Source: Pseudomonas antarctica (GTDB lineage Bacteria > Pseudomonadota > Gammaproteobacteria > Pseudomonadales > Pseudomonadaceae). From it: a DNA stretch of 64,000 bases. Location of the stretch: assembly GCF_001647715.1 (NCBI RefSeq), contig NZ_CP015600.1, positions 930,001 through 994,000 of the forward strand, read 5' to 3'. How positions within the stretch are numbered: the first letter of the stretch is position 1; each line of letters begins with the position of its first letter. The notes below the pieces were generated by a model, which ran no database searches, was not told the DNA's origin, and saw only the letters and a program-made list of their open reading frames with translations. Shown piece after piece: positions 54,927-63,962 of the stretch. A program made the position numbers and the translations under genes.

Positions 54927-56531
54927 TTATGGGTTAATACTGACGCCCGAGAACACGTTGCGGCCGAAGGGGCTGACTTTGAAACCTTCGACTTTGGCGC
55001 TTAACGGCTGGTTGACCGTCGAGTGGGCGACTGGCGTGATCGGCACCTGCTGCTTGAGCAGTTGCTGCGCCTGTTTGTACAGAACAGTCCTTTGTTCGCG
55101 GTCGGTCACGACCTTGGCTTGCTTGATCAGCTTGTCGTACGCCGGGTCACACCACATGGAGTAGTTGTTCCCGCCGATGGCGTCGCAGCTATAAAGAGTA
55201 CCCAGCCAGTTGTCCGGGTCACCGTTGTCACCGGTCCAGCCGATCAGGCTGACATCGTGCTCACCGTTCTTGGTGCGCTTGATGTATTCGCCCCATTCGT
55301 AGCTGACGATCTTGACCTTGAGGCCGATCTTGGCCCAATCGCTTTGCAGCATTTCGGCCATCAGCTTGGCGTTGGGGTTGTAGGGCCGTTGTACCGGCAT
55401 CGCCCACAGGGTGATCTCGGTGCCTTCCTTAACGCCGGCGGCCTTGAGCAGTTGCTTGGCTTTTTCCGGGTTGTAGGCGGCGTCCTTGATGGTGTCGTCG
55501 TAAGACCACTGCGTCGGCGGCATAGCGTTGACGGCCAGTTGGCCTGCGCCCTGATACACGGCATTCAGGATGCTTTGCTTGTTCACCGCCATGTCCAGCG
55601 CCTGCCGCACTTCGAGCTGGTCGAAGGGTTTGTGGCGCACGTTGTAGGCGATATAGCCGAGGTTGAAACCGGGCTTGGTCAGCAGTTGCAGGTTGGGGTC
55701 GGCCTTGAGGGCGTCGACGTCGGCCGGGCGCGGATGCAGGGTCACCTGGCATTCGCCGGCCTTGAGCTTCTGCACCCGCACCGACGCGTCAGTGTTGATG
55801 GCGAAGATCAATTGATCCAGCTTGACCCGGCTCGGGTCCCAGTACTGTTTGTTGGCCACATAACGGATCTGCGAGTCTTTCTGATAGCGCTGGAACACAT
55901 ACGGGCCAGTGCCGATCGGCTTCTGGTTGATGTCGCTGGGTTTGCCTTCCTTAAGCAACTGCTCGGCGTATTCGGCTGACAGAATCGCGGCAAAGCTCAT
56001 GGCGATGTTTTGCACGAACGCGGCGTCGACCGTGTTCAATGTCATCACCACGGTGTGCGGGTCGGTTTTCTCGACCTTGGCAATGTTCTTGTTCAGGCTC
56101 ATCCCGTTGAAGTACGGAAACTCGGTGGGGTAGGCCTTGCGAAACGGGTGGTCGGGGTCAAGCATGCGGTTGAACGTGAACAGCACGTCGTCGGCGTTGA
56201 AGTCGCGCGTCGGCTTGAATTCCTTGTTGCTGTGGAATTTCACCCCTTCACGCAGGTGAAAGGTGTAGGTCAGGCCGTCTGGCGAAATATCCCACTTGGT
56301 TGCCAGCGCAGGTACCACATTGGTCTCGCCTTTTTCGAACTCAACCAGGCGGTTGTACAGCGGCTCCGCTGCGTCGTTGTCCGTGGCGGTGGTGTACTGC
56401 GCGGTGTCAAACCCGGCCGGGCTGCCTTCAGAGCAGAACACCAGGCTCTTCTTGTCGGCGGCTTGGCCCATCGTGGCCACAGCCAGCAGGCTGGTGCCAA
56501 AAATTGCGGATAGAACGGTGGTATGGCGCAT
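54927..56531 (-). CDS. dppA: Dipeptide ABC transporter substrate-binding protein (DppA paralog)
   Basis: 534 residues, SBP_bac_5 family. The signal peptide ends at GQA-ADKK. It shares nearly all signature blocks with the two paralogs that follow (LVFCSEGSPAGFDTAQYTT, NADDVLFTFNRM, DPDHPFRKAYPTEFPYF, INQKPIGTGPYVFQRYQKDSQIRYV, WTGDNGDPDNWL). Its 5' leader has a two-stem structure and an AACAACAA motif. It lies between opdP and another paralog, without permease genes of its own, so it probably feeds the common DppBCDF. Confidence 0.9.
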   Translation of the reverse strand: MRHTTVLSAIFGTSLLAVATMGQAADKKSLVFCSEGSPAGFDTAQYTTATDNDAAEPLYNRLVEFEKGETNVVPALATKWDISPDGLTYTFHLREGVKFHSNKEFKPTRDFNADDVLFTFNRMLDPDHPFRKAYPTEFPYFNGMSLNKNIAKVEKTDPHTVVMTLNTVDAAFVQNIAMSFAAILSAEYAEQLLKEGKPSDINQKPIGTGPYVFQRYQKDSQIRYVANKQYWDPSRVKLDQLIFAINTDASVRVQKLKAGECQVTLHPRPADVDALKADPNLQLLTKPGFNLGYIAYNVRHKPFDQLEVRQALDMAVNKQSILNAVYQGAGQLAVNAMPPTQWSYDDTIKDAAYNPEKAKQLLKAAGVKEGTEITLWAMPVQRPYNPNAKLMAEMLQSDWAKIGLKVKIVSYEWGEYIKRTKNGEHDVSLIGWTGDNGDPDNWLGTLYSCDAIGGNNYSMWCDPAYDKLIKQAKVVTDREQRTVLYKQAQQLLKQQVPITPVAHSTVNQPLSAKVEGFKVSPFGRNVFSGVSINP

Positions 56532-56835
56532 GACGATCCCGATCCTTGTTTGTTGTTGTCATCAGTGAGCAATCACCCTGGCGTTCAGCCAGGGAGACAT
56601 CACTGATCCCACACACAGCAAGTGCCTTTCCGAGATTGGAGACTCTGCTGTCCTACGACGGTATGGGCCGCGGACTTCGCAGTAAATGCGCCAAAACGGA
56701 TTGACCTTGTAGGTAACGGAGCTCTACGTCGCGGCTCATTGCTGTAAGACGCAATGAGTTTTGTCGTGGTCTGTTTCCTACGGTCCAGGCGGATGCAATA
56801 ACGGCGACGTTATGAAGCGTCGCCGTTATTAATCC
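56532..56835. other. 304-base intergenic region with structured leader
   Basis: No gene. On the minus strand it carries the leader of the preceding binding-protein gene. That leader holds a hairpin of outer arms ATCAGTGA/TCACTGAT (56561-56568, 56600-56607) enclosing CCCTGGC/GCCAGGG (56576-56582, 56588-56594), with a CA-rich AACAACAA motif (56557-56550) next to the ribosome site. At 56797-56830 a 13-base inverted repeat AATAACGGCGACG / CGTCGCCGTTATT is the terminator-like hairpin of the next gene. Confidence 0.6.
56550..56557 (-). promoter_or_regulatory. Candidate Hfq/Crc (CA) motif in the dppA leader
   Basis: AACAACAA on the minus strand fits the AAnAAnAA consensus bound by Hfq with Crc in Pseudomonas. 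It lies 3 bases upstream of AAGGA and about 20 bases before the start codon, where binding would block translation. Confidence 0.55.
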
Positions 56836-58464
56836 TTACTTGCCGCTTACGCTCACGCCATAGAAGGAGTTCAAGCCAAACGGGCTGATCTTGAAGTCCT
56901 GCACGGTGTTGCGCATGGGTTGATACACCGTCGAGTGCGCGATAGGTGTCATCGGGACTGCATCTTTGAGGATATGTTGCGCCTGCTTGTACAGCTCGGT
57001 GCGTTTGGTGACATCCGAAGTGGCCTTGGCTTCTTTCACGATGCCGTCGAATTTCTTGTCACACCATTTGGAGAAGTTGTTACCGGCCAGCGAATCGCAG
57101 CCGAACAGCACGTTCAGCCAGTTGTCCGGGTCACCATTGTCGCCGCTCCAGCCAATGATCATGGCCTGGTTCTCGCCGCCCTTGGAGCGCTTGATGTACT
57201 CGCCCCACTCGTAGCTGACGATGTTGACCTTCAGGCCGATCTGTTTCCAGTCGTTCTGCAGCATCTCGGCCATCAGCTTGGCGTTCGGGTTGTATGGACG
57301 TTGAACCGGCATCGCCCACAGGGTGATTTCGGTGCCTTCCTTGACGCCTGCTTCCTTGAGCAAAGCCTTGGCTTTGGTCACATCGTACGGGGCGTCCTTG
57401 ATGGTGGTGTCGTAGGACCACTGGGTCGGCGGCATGGCGTTGACGGCCAGTTGGCCTGCGCCCTGATACACGGAGTCGATGATCTGCTGCTTGTTCACCG
57501 ACATGTCCAGCGCTTCACGCACACGCAGGTCGGAGAGCGGGTTGGCAGCGGTCTGGCCTTTGAGAACCGGCATTACGTTGTAAGCGATGTAGCCCAGGTT
57601 GAAACCGGCCTGGTGCGGCAGTTTCAGATCCTTGTCTTCACCCAGCGCCTTGAGGTCGGCCGGACGTGGGAACAGGGTCACCTGGCATTCGTTTTTCTTG
57701 AGTTTCTGGATACGCACCGACGGGTCGGTGGTGATAGCGAAGATCAGGTTGTCGATCTTCACGTCTTCAGGTTTCCAGTAATCCTTGTTGCCGGTGTAAC
57801 GGATGTTCGAGTCTTTCTGGTAGCTCTTGAACACGAACGGGCCAGTGCCGATTGGCTTCTGGTTGATGTCCTGTGCCTTGCCTTCTTTCAACAGCTGGGC
57901 TGCGTATTCAGCCGACTGGATCGAAGCGAAGCTCATCGCCAGGTTCTGGATGAAAGCCGCGTCCACGGTGCCAAGGGTGAACTTGACGGTGTGGTCATCG
58001 ACTTTTTCGATGTTCTTGATGTTGGTGTCCATCCCCATGTCCGTGAAGTACGGGAACTCGGTGGGGTAGGCTTTGCGGAACGGGTCGTCCTTGTTGATCA
58101 TGCGGTTGAACGTGAACAGCACGTCATCGGCATTGAAGGTACGGGTCGGCTTGAAGTACGAGGTGGTGTGGAACTTGACACCGTCGCGCAAGTGGAAGGT
58201 GTACGTCAGGCCATCCGGGGACACGTCCCAGGTGGTGGCCAGCCCAGGAACCACAGCGGTGCCGCCGCGTTCGAACTGGGTCAGACGGTTGAACATGGTT
58301 TCGGCCGAAGCATCGAAGTCTGTTCCGGTGGTGTACTGGCCTGGATCAAAACCGGCCGGGCTCCCTTCGGAGCAGAACACCAGGTTAGTCGCCGCTTGGG
58401 CGAAAGGGGCTGCGGCCATAAGGCCAGCACTAACTAAAAGCGGAATGACTGCGTGTTTAAGCAT
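56836..58464 (-). CDS. dppA: Dipeptide ABC transporter substrate-binding protein (DppA paralog)
   Basis: 542 residues. ATG 58464 gives signal peptide MLKHAVIPLLVSAGLMAAAPFAQA with GAGG upstream; a longer frame to 58488 is less likely. SBP_bac_5 blocks as in its neighbours (LVFCSEGSPAGFDPGQYTT, GFNLGYIAYNV, AMPPTQWSYD, WSGDNGDPDNWL). Compared with the paralog at 54927 it has about eight extra residues after YIAYNV (MPVLKGQTAANP). Its leader also contains GACAACAA, though not a full Hfq/Crc motif. Confidence 0.9.
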   Translation of the reverse strand: MLKHAVIPLLVSAGLMAAAPFAQAATNLVFCSEGSPAGFDPGQYTTGTDFDASAETMFNRLTQFERGGTAVVPGLATTWDVSPDGLTYTFHLRDGVKFHTTSYFKPTRTFNADDVLFTFNRMINKDDPFRKAYPTEFPYFTDMGMDTNIKNIEKVDDHTVKFTLGTVDAAFIQNLAMSFASIQSAEYAAQLLKEGKAQDINQKPIGTGPFVFKSYQKDSNIRYTGNKDYWKPEDVKIDNLIFAITTDPSVRIQKLKKNECQVTLFPRPADLKALGEDKDLKLPHQAGFNLGYIAYNVMPVLKGQTAANPLSDLRVREALDMSVNKQQIIDSVYQGAGQLAVNAMPPTQWSYDTTIKDAPYDVTKAKALLKEAGVKEGTEITLWAMPVQRPYNPNAKLMAEMLQNDWKQIGLKVNIVSYEWGEYIKRSKGGENQAMIIGWSGDNGDPDNWLNVLFGCDSLAGNNFSKWCDKKFDGIVKEAKATSDVTKRTELYKQAQHILKDAVPMTPIAHSTVYQPMRNTVQDFKISPFGLNSFYGVSVSGK

Positions 58465-58674
58465 GTTGGCCTCATGATTTGTTGTCATTTTTGGTGGTGA
58501 GGGCGACCTCGTGAGTCGGCCTGCGGATACTTATGCAGGGGCCATACCCATTGCAAGATGCTGAACCGTTGCAAGAGGCAAAGTGTGGTACGAACGTACA
58601 GGAATGTCGCATTTATGAAAGTTTGTACATAAATGCATATATATAGAGGGTTTTTTCGGTGCATTCGTCGCACC

Positions 58675-58714
58675 AAAAAAGCCCAACCGAAGCGTCTGGC
58701 GCACTCGGTTGGGG
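58675..58714 (-). terminator. Rho-independent terminator of the binding-protein gene at 58723
   Basis: Arms CCCAACCGA / TCGGTTGGG with six T residues on the minus strand. It lies 9 bases after the stop, so this paralog is probably transcribed separately. Confidence 0.88.
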
Positions 58715-58722
58715 CGCAGCTG

Positions 58723-60324
58723 TTACTTATCTAGACTGACACCATAAAACGGCGTCAGGCCAAAAGGACTGATCTTGAAGTCCTGCACTTCTTTTCGAAT
58801 AGGCTGGAAAACCGTCGAGTTAGCGATAGGTGTTATAGGTACTTGTTCCTTAAGGATTTTCTGCGCCTGTTGATACCACTTGATGCGCTGCTCGCGGTCG
58901 CTGCTGAGCTTGGCCTGCTGCACAAGTTTGTCGTAGGCCGGGTTACACCATTTCGCATAATTGCTGCCCTTGACCGCAGCACAACTGTAGAGCACGCCGA
59001 GCCAGTTATCCGGATCGCCGTTGTCGCCGGTCCAGCCATAAATCATCGCGTCGTGCTCGCCATTTTTGGCGCGTTTGATGTATTCGCCCCATTCGTAGCT
59101 GATTATGTTGGCTTTGATACCGACCTTCTCCCAATCCTGCTGGATCATTTGTGCTGACATTCGCGCGTTGGGGTTGGAGGCGCGCTGCACAGTCATCGCC
59201 CACAAATTGATGGTGGTACCTGGTGCAACCCCTGCTTCTTTTAGTAGCGCCCGAGCCTTGGTCGGGTCGTAGGGCGCGTCCTTGATATTTGGGTCGTAAG
59301 ACCACTGCGCCGGTGGCAGTGCGTTCTGCGCCAATTGTCCGGCGCTTTGGTAAACAGCCTTGATGATTGCTGGCTTGTCGATGGCCATGTCGAGGGCCTG
59401 GCGCACTTTGAGCTGGTCCAGCGGCGGGTGAGTCACGTTGTAGGCCAGGAAGCCCAGGTTGAAACCGGCTTGTTGCAGCACGCGCAGGTTCGGGTCCTGT
59501 TTCATCACTTCAATGTCGGCAGGCCGTGGGTAACCGCTGACCTGGCATTCGCCGGCCTTGAGTTTCTGCAACCGCGACGCCGCGTCCGGGGTGATCGCGA
59601 ACACCAGGTTGTCGAGCTTCACGTCCTCGGGCTTCCAATACTGTTTATTGGCGACGTAGCGGATCTGCGAGTCCTTCTGGTAGCGCTTGAACACAAATGG
59701 CCCGGTGCCCACCGGTTTTTGGTTGATGTCCTCTGCCTTGCCTTCTTTCAACAGTTGGGCCGCATATTCGGCCGATTGCACCGAGGCAAAGCTCATGGCC
59801 AGGTTCTGCACAAACGAGGCATCGACATTGTTCAGGCTGAAACGCACGGTGTGCTCGTCGAGTTTGTCGACGCTTTTGATCGTGGTGTTCAAGCCCATAT
59901 CTGTGAAGTAGGGCGACTCGGACGGGTAAGCCTTGCGGAATGGGCTTTGGGCATCCAAAAGCCGGTTGAAGGTGAACAGCACATCATCCGCGTTGAAGTC
60001 GCGGGTAGGGGTGAAGTAGTCGGTGGTGTGGAACTTGACGCCATCGCGCAGGTGGAAGGTGTAGCTCAGGCCATCGTTGGACACATCCCAGCTGGTTGCC
60101 AGGCCAGGTTCGACTTCGGTGCCGCCACGCTTGAACTGGGTCAGGCGGTTGAACACGGTTTCGGCGGAGGCATCAAAGTCGGTACCGCTGGTGTACTGGC
60201 TGGGGTCGAAGCCGGCGGGGCTGGCTTCGGAGCAGTAGACCAGGGTGCTGGCCGCCTGGGCCAGCGGCATGAAGGCCAAGAGGCCAGCAGCGAGGAGGAG
60301 CGGTTTTAAGGCGATTCTTTCCAT
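58723..60324 (-). CDS. dppA: Dipeptide ABC transporter substrate-binding protein (DppA paralog)
   Basis: 533 residues. Signal peptide MERIALKPLLLAAGLLAFMPLAQA. Blocks are LVYCSEASPAGFDPSQYTS, NADDVLFTFNRLLD, INQKPVGTGPFVFKRYQKDSQIRYV and WTGDNGDPDNWLGVLYSC. Substitutions against the other two include ALPPAQWSYD for AMPPTQWSYD and LWAMTVQRASNPNARMSAQM for LWAMPVQRPYNPNAKLMAEM. These lie in segments that shape the peptide pocket in DppA, so substrate preference may differ. It has its own terminator. Confidence 0.9.
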   Translation of the reverse strand: MERIALKPLLLAAGLLAFMPLAQAASTLVYCSEASPAGFDPSQYTSGTDFDASAETVFNRLTQFKRGGTEVEPGLATSWDVSNDGLSYTFHLRDGVKFHTTDYFTPTRDFNADDVLFTFNRLLDAQSPFRKAYPSESPYFTDMGLNTTIKSVDKLDEHTVRFSLNNVDASFVQNLAMSFASVQSAEYAAQLLKEGKAEDINQKPVGTGPFVFKRYQKDSQIRYVANKQYWKPEDVKLDNLVFAITPDAASRLQKLKAGECQVSGYPRPADIEVMKQDPNLRVLQQAGFNLGFLAYNVTHPPLDQLKVRQALDMAIDKPAIIKAVYQSAGQLAQNALPPAQWSYDPNIKDAPYDPTKARALLKEAGVAPGTTINLWAMTVQRASNPNARMSAQMIQQDWEKVGIKANIISYEWGEYIKRAKNGEHDAMIYGWTGDNGDPDNWLGVLYSCAAVKGSNYAKWCNPAYDKLVQQAKLSSDREQRIKWYQQAQKILKEQVPITPIANSTVFQPIRKEVQDFKISPFGLTPFYGVSLDK

Positions 60325-60367
60325 GGAGACCCCTGAAGTGGCAGGCGTATAAAACTGCCCAAACGAA

Positions 60368-60395
60368 AACGGCGGTCACCGAGGTTACCGCCGTT
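60368..60395 (-). terminator. Terminator of the toxin-like gene
   Basis: Arms AACGGCGGT / ACCGCCGTT around a 10-base loop, with T residues on the minus strand, 45 bases beyond the stop at 60441. Confidence 0.8.
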
Positions 60396-60440
60396 CTTGT
60401 GACTCAGGTAGAGATTAGCGTCTCAATTGCTGTGAGTAGC

Positions 60441-63400
60441 TTATTGGGCCGGGCCTCCTGGTAGCGTTGCCTCGAGCTGAGTCGGGGCCATCTCCTGGAT
60501 GATGTAGGGGTTGTCTGATACTTCGTTGCCCAAGCTGACGAGAAAGGTTCGGCTGCTGGTCATTTTCATATCTGAAACAGGCTTCATCTCGTCACCGCTC
60601 AAATCATTCACATCCCATTGGGCGGCGACTTTGACGCGGGCTTCGTTTTTGACGGGGTCATATTCTACCGAGTAAGTAGCGGTGCTCACTTTCGGGCTAT
60701 AGCCGTCTTTTAAAGTACTGATCAACTCGATAGTGGCGGGCTCGACCGAGCCTTGATGGGCGACCTCGGAAATTCGCGAGCGCATAGCCGCATCGGGAAT
60801 CGCACTCTCGAACTGTTTAAGCCTATTGAGTCGGATCGTTTCTGCAGAGTCGCCGTGGGCATCCAGACTGAAGTGAAGCTCGCCGTGTTCTGTCAGTTTA
60901 GTGACTGAGTAGTCAGAGCGGTTAAGGTCAAGAATGAAGTTGTGCGAATAGTTGCTGTCGCTGTAAGGCGTAGCGATAGCCTTCTCAGATTCAAGCAGTG
61001 TGAATTCCTGTTTGGGGGCGCTCCAGGTAAGCACCAACTTTCTTTTGAGTTCGCCATTTTCTTCATATCCTTTTGTCGACGGCAAGAAGGGTTTTGCTTC
61101 ATCAACTTTTAGCAGTGCGTCAAATCTCTCCGATTGCTTTACCGCCGGCTCATCGAAGTCTGCGAACAAGTCAGAGAATTTCGGCGTCAGGTTTTCACTC
61201 GGCGTTGGCGAAGGCGTACCTGTCCATGGCCACAGTCGAAGGCCTCCATCGGCAGGTGCGCGCTCCCATTGAGCATCGCGACCCGGTGTTATCACCATCA
61301 GCCCCGCGCCGTTATCCGGATTAATGATTCTGGCAAAGGCGTCGCCGGACCGGTAACGACCCGATATTTCAAATATACGGCTCGTTTCTGTTTCATCGGT
61401 AAAGCGCACGAATTGGCGGAATGTCCCCTTACTGTCAGTCATTCGATAAACACCGAGTGCGTCTCGAGTAGCATTCTTTATCAATGCCTCACCGTCAGGG
61501 ACTGCATGTTGCGCCACGCGGATAAGTGACTCGGATCTCGGCAAGGGTTGCGGCACAGGCGCGTTGACGACAGAACTGTTACCGGAGGACGGTCCTGGCC
61601 GTGGCTCCTGGATTTCATTGGCGGTCGGTGGAATCAGCGGCTCCGCGGGCGGTAATTTTGTCTCGGGAGGCAGGGCAAACGGGTCTTCAGGGACTGCGCT
61701 CGCCCCGACTGAGAACAGGGTATTCAACAAACCATCGAATGCCTTGGAGGCACCGTCCTTGCGTTCCGCCTGCGTGTCGCCGGACGAGGCTTTTTCTGCT
61801 CCTAACGCCAGTTCGGTTAACCCTGCGAGCACGGCCGCAGCGGCAACCGGTGCAGCGATGGGGGCAAGTTTGGCCAACAAGCCGGCGGCCACGGTGATGT
61901 CGTTCAGCCAAGTGTCGCGGATCACTTCGCTGTTGGACTTGATGACAACGTCAGCATCACTCTGCATGCGCTCTTTGGTGGCGAATGCCAGCGCGGCGAA
62001 CACATCCCCCTCAATGTTCGAGTGGCTGTCATTGATCACAGTATCTTTCAGTGCCCCGGTGGCCATTTTATCGAAAAGGGTATTCAGGCCCTCTTTCTTG
62101 TCGGCTATATGCGTGAGCCACAGAAATGGCACCACTCCGGATGCTGCCCGTGTGCCAAAACTGGCTTCATGGTCCTGACGGTAGATCAACGGAAAATGTG
62201 AGAGCAAGGCTTCCCGCTTTTTAGGATGCTTGCTTTGGTCAATCACCCATTTCTCCAGCTTTGCCAGGGAGTCGAACCTCAGATAGGCCGGCACGTTTCC
62301 AGGTATGGAAACCACCTGCCGGCCATCGGCAGCGCTGAAGCGCACAATATCGTTGGACGTAAAGCCATGGATGCTAAGGGCATTGGCCTGAACGATGCCC
62401 TTCACCGGCGCCATGGCCATGAGTTGTTCGACGCTGAGCGGTGCATTTTCGTCGAGGGAAAGGTTGGAGACTGCCCCCATCACCAGGCGGTAGTCGTCAC
62501 GCGTGAATTGTTGCTCGGGCGGTTGCAGCTTGCGCTCAGCCGGTGAACGGGCTTCCGCCGCCTTCAATTGCTTGCGGGCCTGGTAAACGAACTCGCCCTT
62601 GATCGCCGTCTCATAGCCACTGGTATGAGCGCGCCAGAAATGATCGATTTTCTGGGTCATCCCGGTTTGGAAGTCGGTCTTCCAACTCTCATGCATCACC
62701 GCGGAGGGGGCGAGGGCGAATTGGTTGTGGGCGCCGTACCCGCCCTGTGTGCTTTGACCGGCGCCGACCGTGTATAAACCCGTTTCCTGATCCAGAGTGC
62801 CGGGAATCCAGTCGTGTTCGGAGAAGTTTTTCAGCAGGGCATCCGGCAGGCGTAATGAGGAGTAGGGCTCCTCAAAAGTGTGCTCCCAGCCTGTTACGGT
62901 GTTCGCGCTGCTCGCGCTCCTGAAACGGTTCAAATAGATCGTGTCAGCATCGACCACGTTGCCCGTCAACTTGAGAATCAGCGCTTCTGCCCACTTCTTG
63001 GCTTCTGCCCGCGTATCGGGCAGGTTGTTGGCGACGTCGACCGCCAAAAGCTTGTAATCCAGTGCCGCGGGGGCGGTGCTGTAGAACTTGCCGGCACTCT
63101 GTATTTGCGCTTGCATCGCGTCTTCTGAGCGGCGGCTGGCAGGGCGTAATCGGTCATCAGGCGGGATAGGGTCGAACGCATCTTTGGGGGCCAGTTGGTT
63201 GAATTGCGCCCGAGCAAAGGCGGCGGATTGCGGGAATGGAACACCTTGGAAGTGTGCCACTACCTTTGGATGGACTTGAAGGAAGCCATCATGTTGTTCC
63301 ACCCGCAAATCACCACTTTTTCCGGGTGCGATCACGCTGGCGGTCGCCAGCAATGCCGCTGAGATTTGTCCCCAGCCCGACGTGTCCGTAAGGCTGAAAG

Positions 63401-63773
63401 TTTTCTTTTTTCCCTCCACTTCAGCGGACAAGGTGCCTGTTGAGGGGGCGACCGAAAACTGGCCGATGTCGTGGATTCCTTGTCTAAACAGCCATCCATT
63501 GAGAGCGGGTTGTCGCACGTGCGCATCATATAATTCAAGCCATTGGCCCAAGGTACTCTGTCTCGGAACACTGACCAGTCTGGGCGAGGTGTGCAGCGCC
63601 AGGCGATTCACCTGCTCAAGGTAAGCTTTGAGCAGCTGTGTTTCATGAGGGTTAACCGTTTTTTCGGCTGAGCGTTGGGGCGCTTGCGTGGTTTGCGCTT
63701 CGGTTTTCGGCGGCGCATAGACAGGTAGGTTTTCCTGTAACTGAGGAGGTGTCCGATTGAGATATACGGTCAT
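60441..63773 (-). CDS. Dermonecrotic-toxin-domain (DUF6543-like) large protein
   Basis: 1110 residues. The start ATG at 63773 (MTVYLNRTPPQL) is chosen because the frame further upstream runs into the neighbour's terminator. Residues about 200-500 resemble the dermonecrotic toxin/DUF6543 domain of large Pseudomonas proteins (VDADTIYLNRF, WKTDFQTGMTQKIDHFWRAH, IKGEFVYQARKQL). A hydrophobic Ala-rich stretch follows (about 635-665), then EKASSGDTQAERKDGASKAFDGLL. A later module at about 790-880 has GVYRMTD...IFEISGRYR...INPDNGAG. No signal peptide is seen. Function in the cell and the export route are unknown. Confidence 0.7.
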   Translation of the reverse strand: MTVYLNRTPPQLQENLPVYAPPKTEAQTTQAPQRSAEKTVNPHETQLLKAYLEQVNRLALHTSPRLVSVPRQSTLGQWLELYDAHVRQPALNGWLFRQGIHDIGQFSVAPSTGTLSAEVEGKKKTFSLTDTSGWGQISAALLATASVIAPGKSGDLRVEQHDGFLQVHPKVVAHFQGVPFPQSAAFARAQFNQLAPKDAFDPIPPDDRLRPASRRSEDAMQAQIQSAGKFYSTAPAALDYKLLAVDVANNLPDTRAEAKKWAEALILKLTGNVVDADTIYLNRFRSASSANTVTGWEHTFEEPYSSLRLPDALLKNFSEHDWIPGTLDQETGLYTVGAGQSTQGGYGAHNQFALAPSAVMHESWKTDFQTGMTQKIDHFWRAHTSGYETAIKGEFVYQARKQLKAAEARSPAERKLQPPEQQFTRDDYRLVMGAVSNLSLDENAPLSVEQLMAMAPVKGIVQANALSIHGFTSNDIVRFSAADGRQVVSIPGNVPAYLRFDSLAKLEKWVIDQSKHPKKREALLSHFPLIYRQDHEASFGTRAASGVVPFLWLTHIADKKEGLNTLFDKMATGALKDTVINDSHSNIEGDVFAALAFATKERMQSDADVVIKSNSEVIRDTWLNDITVAAGLLAKLAPIAAPVAAAAVLAGLTELALGAEKASSGDTQAERKDGASKAFDGLLNTLFSVGASAVPEDPFALPPETKLPPAEPLIPPTANEIQEPRPGPSSGNSSVVNAPVPQPLPRSESLIRVAQHAVPDGEALIKNATRDALGVYRMTDSKGTFRQFVRFTDETETSRIFEISGRYRSGDAFARIINPDNGAGLMVITPGRDAQWERAPADGGLRLWPWTGTPSPTPSENLTPKFSDLFADFDEPAVKQSERFDALLKVDEAKPFLPSTKGYEENGELKRKLVLTWSAPKQEFTLLESEKAIATPYSDSNYSHNFILDLNRSDYSVTKLTEHGELHFSLDAHGDSAETIRLNRLKQFESAIPDAAMRSRISEVAHQGSVEPATIELISTLKDGYSPKVSTATYSVEYDPVKNEARVKVAAQWDVNDLSGDEMKPVSDMKMTSSRTFLVSLGNEVSDNPYIIQEMAPTQLEATLPGGPAQ

Positions 63774-63908
63774 GAATTCGGTTCTCGTGAAGTAAGAGGA
63801 TGTCGGCGTGCGCCGTTGCATTAACTCTGTAGTGAGAACCTGGCATTTGATTCCATATGGGTCTGTGGCTGGATATGAGGGACTACAGACGGTGTCGCTG
63901 GGTCTTAC

Positions 63909-63947
63909 AAAAAAAACGGCGCTAACCCTCAAGGCCGCGCCGTTTTT
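63909..63947 (-). terminator. Terminator of the gene entering from the right edge
   Basis: Arms AAAACGGCGC / GCGCCGTTTT with a T-run on the minus strand (63916-63909), 16 bases after the stop at 63963. Confidence 0.85.
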
Positions 63948-63962
63948 CTGTTTCGAAAAGCC

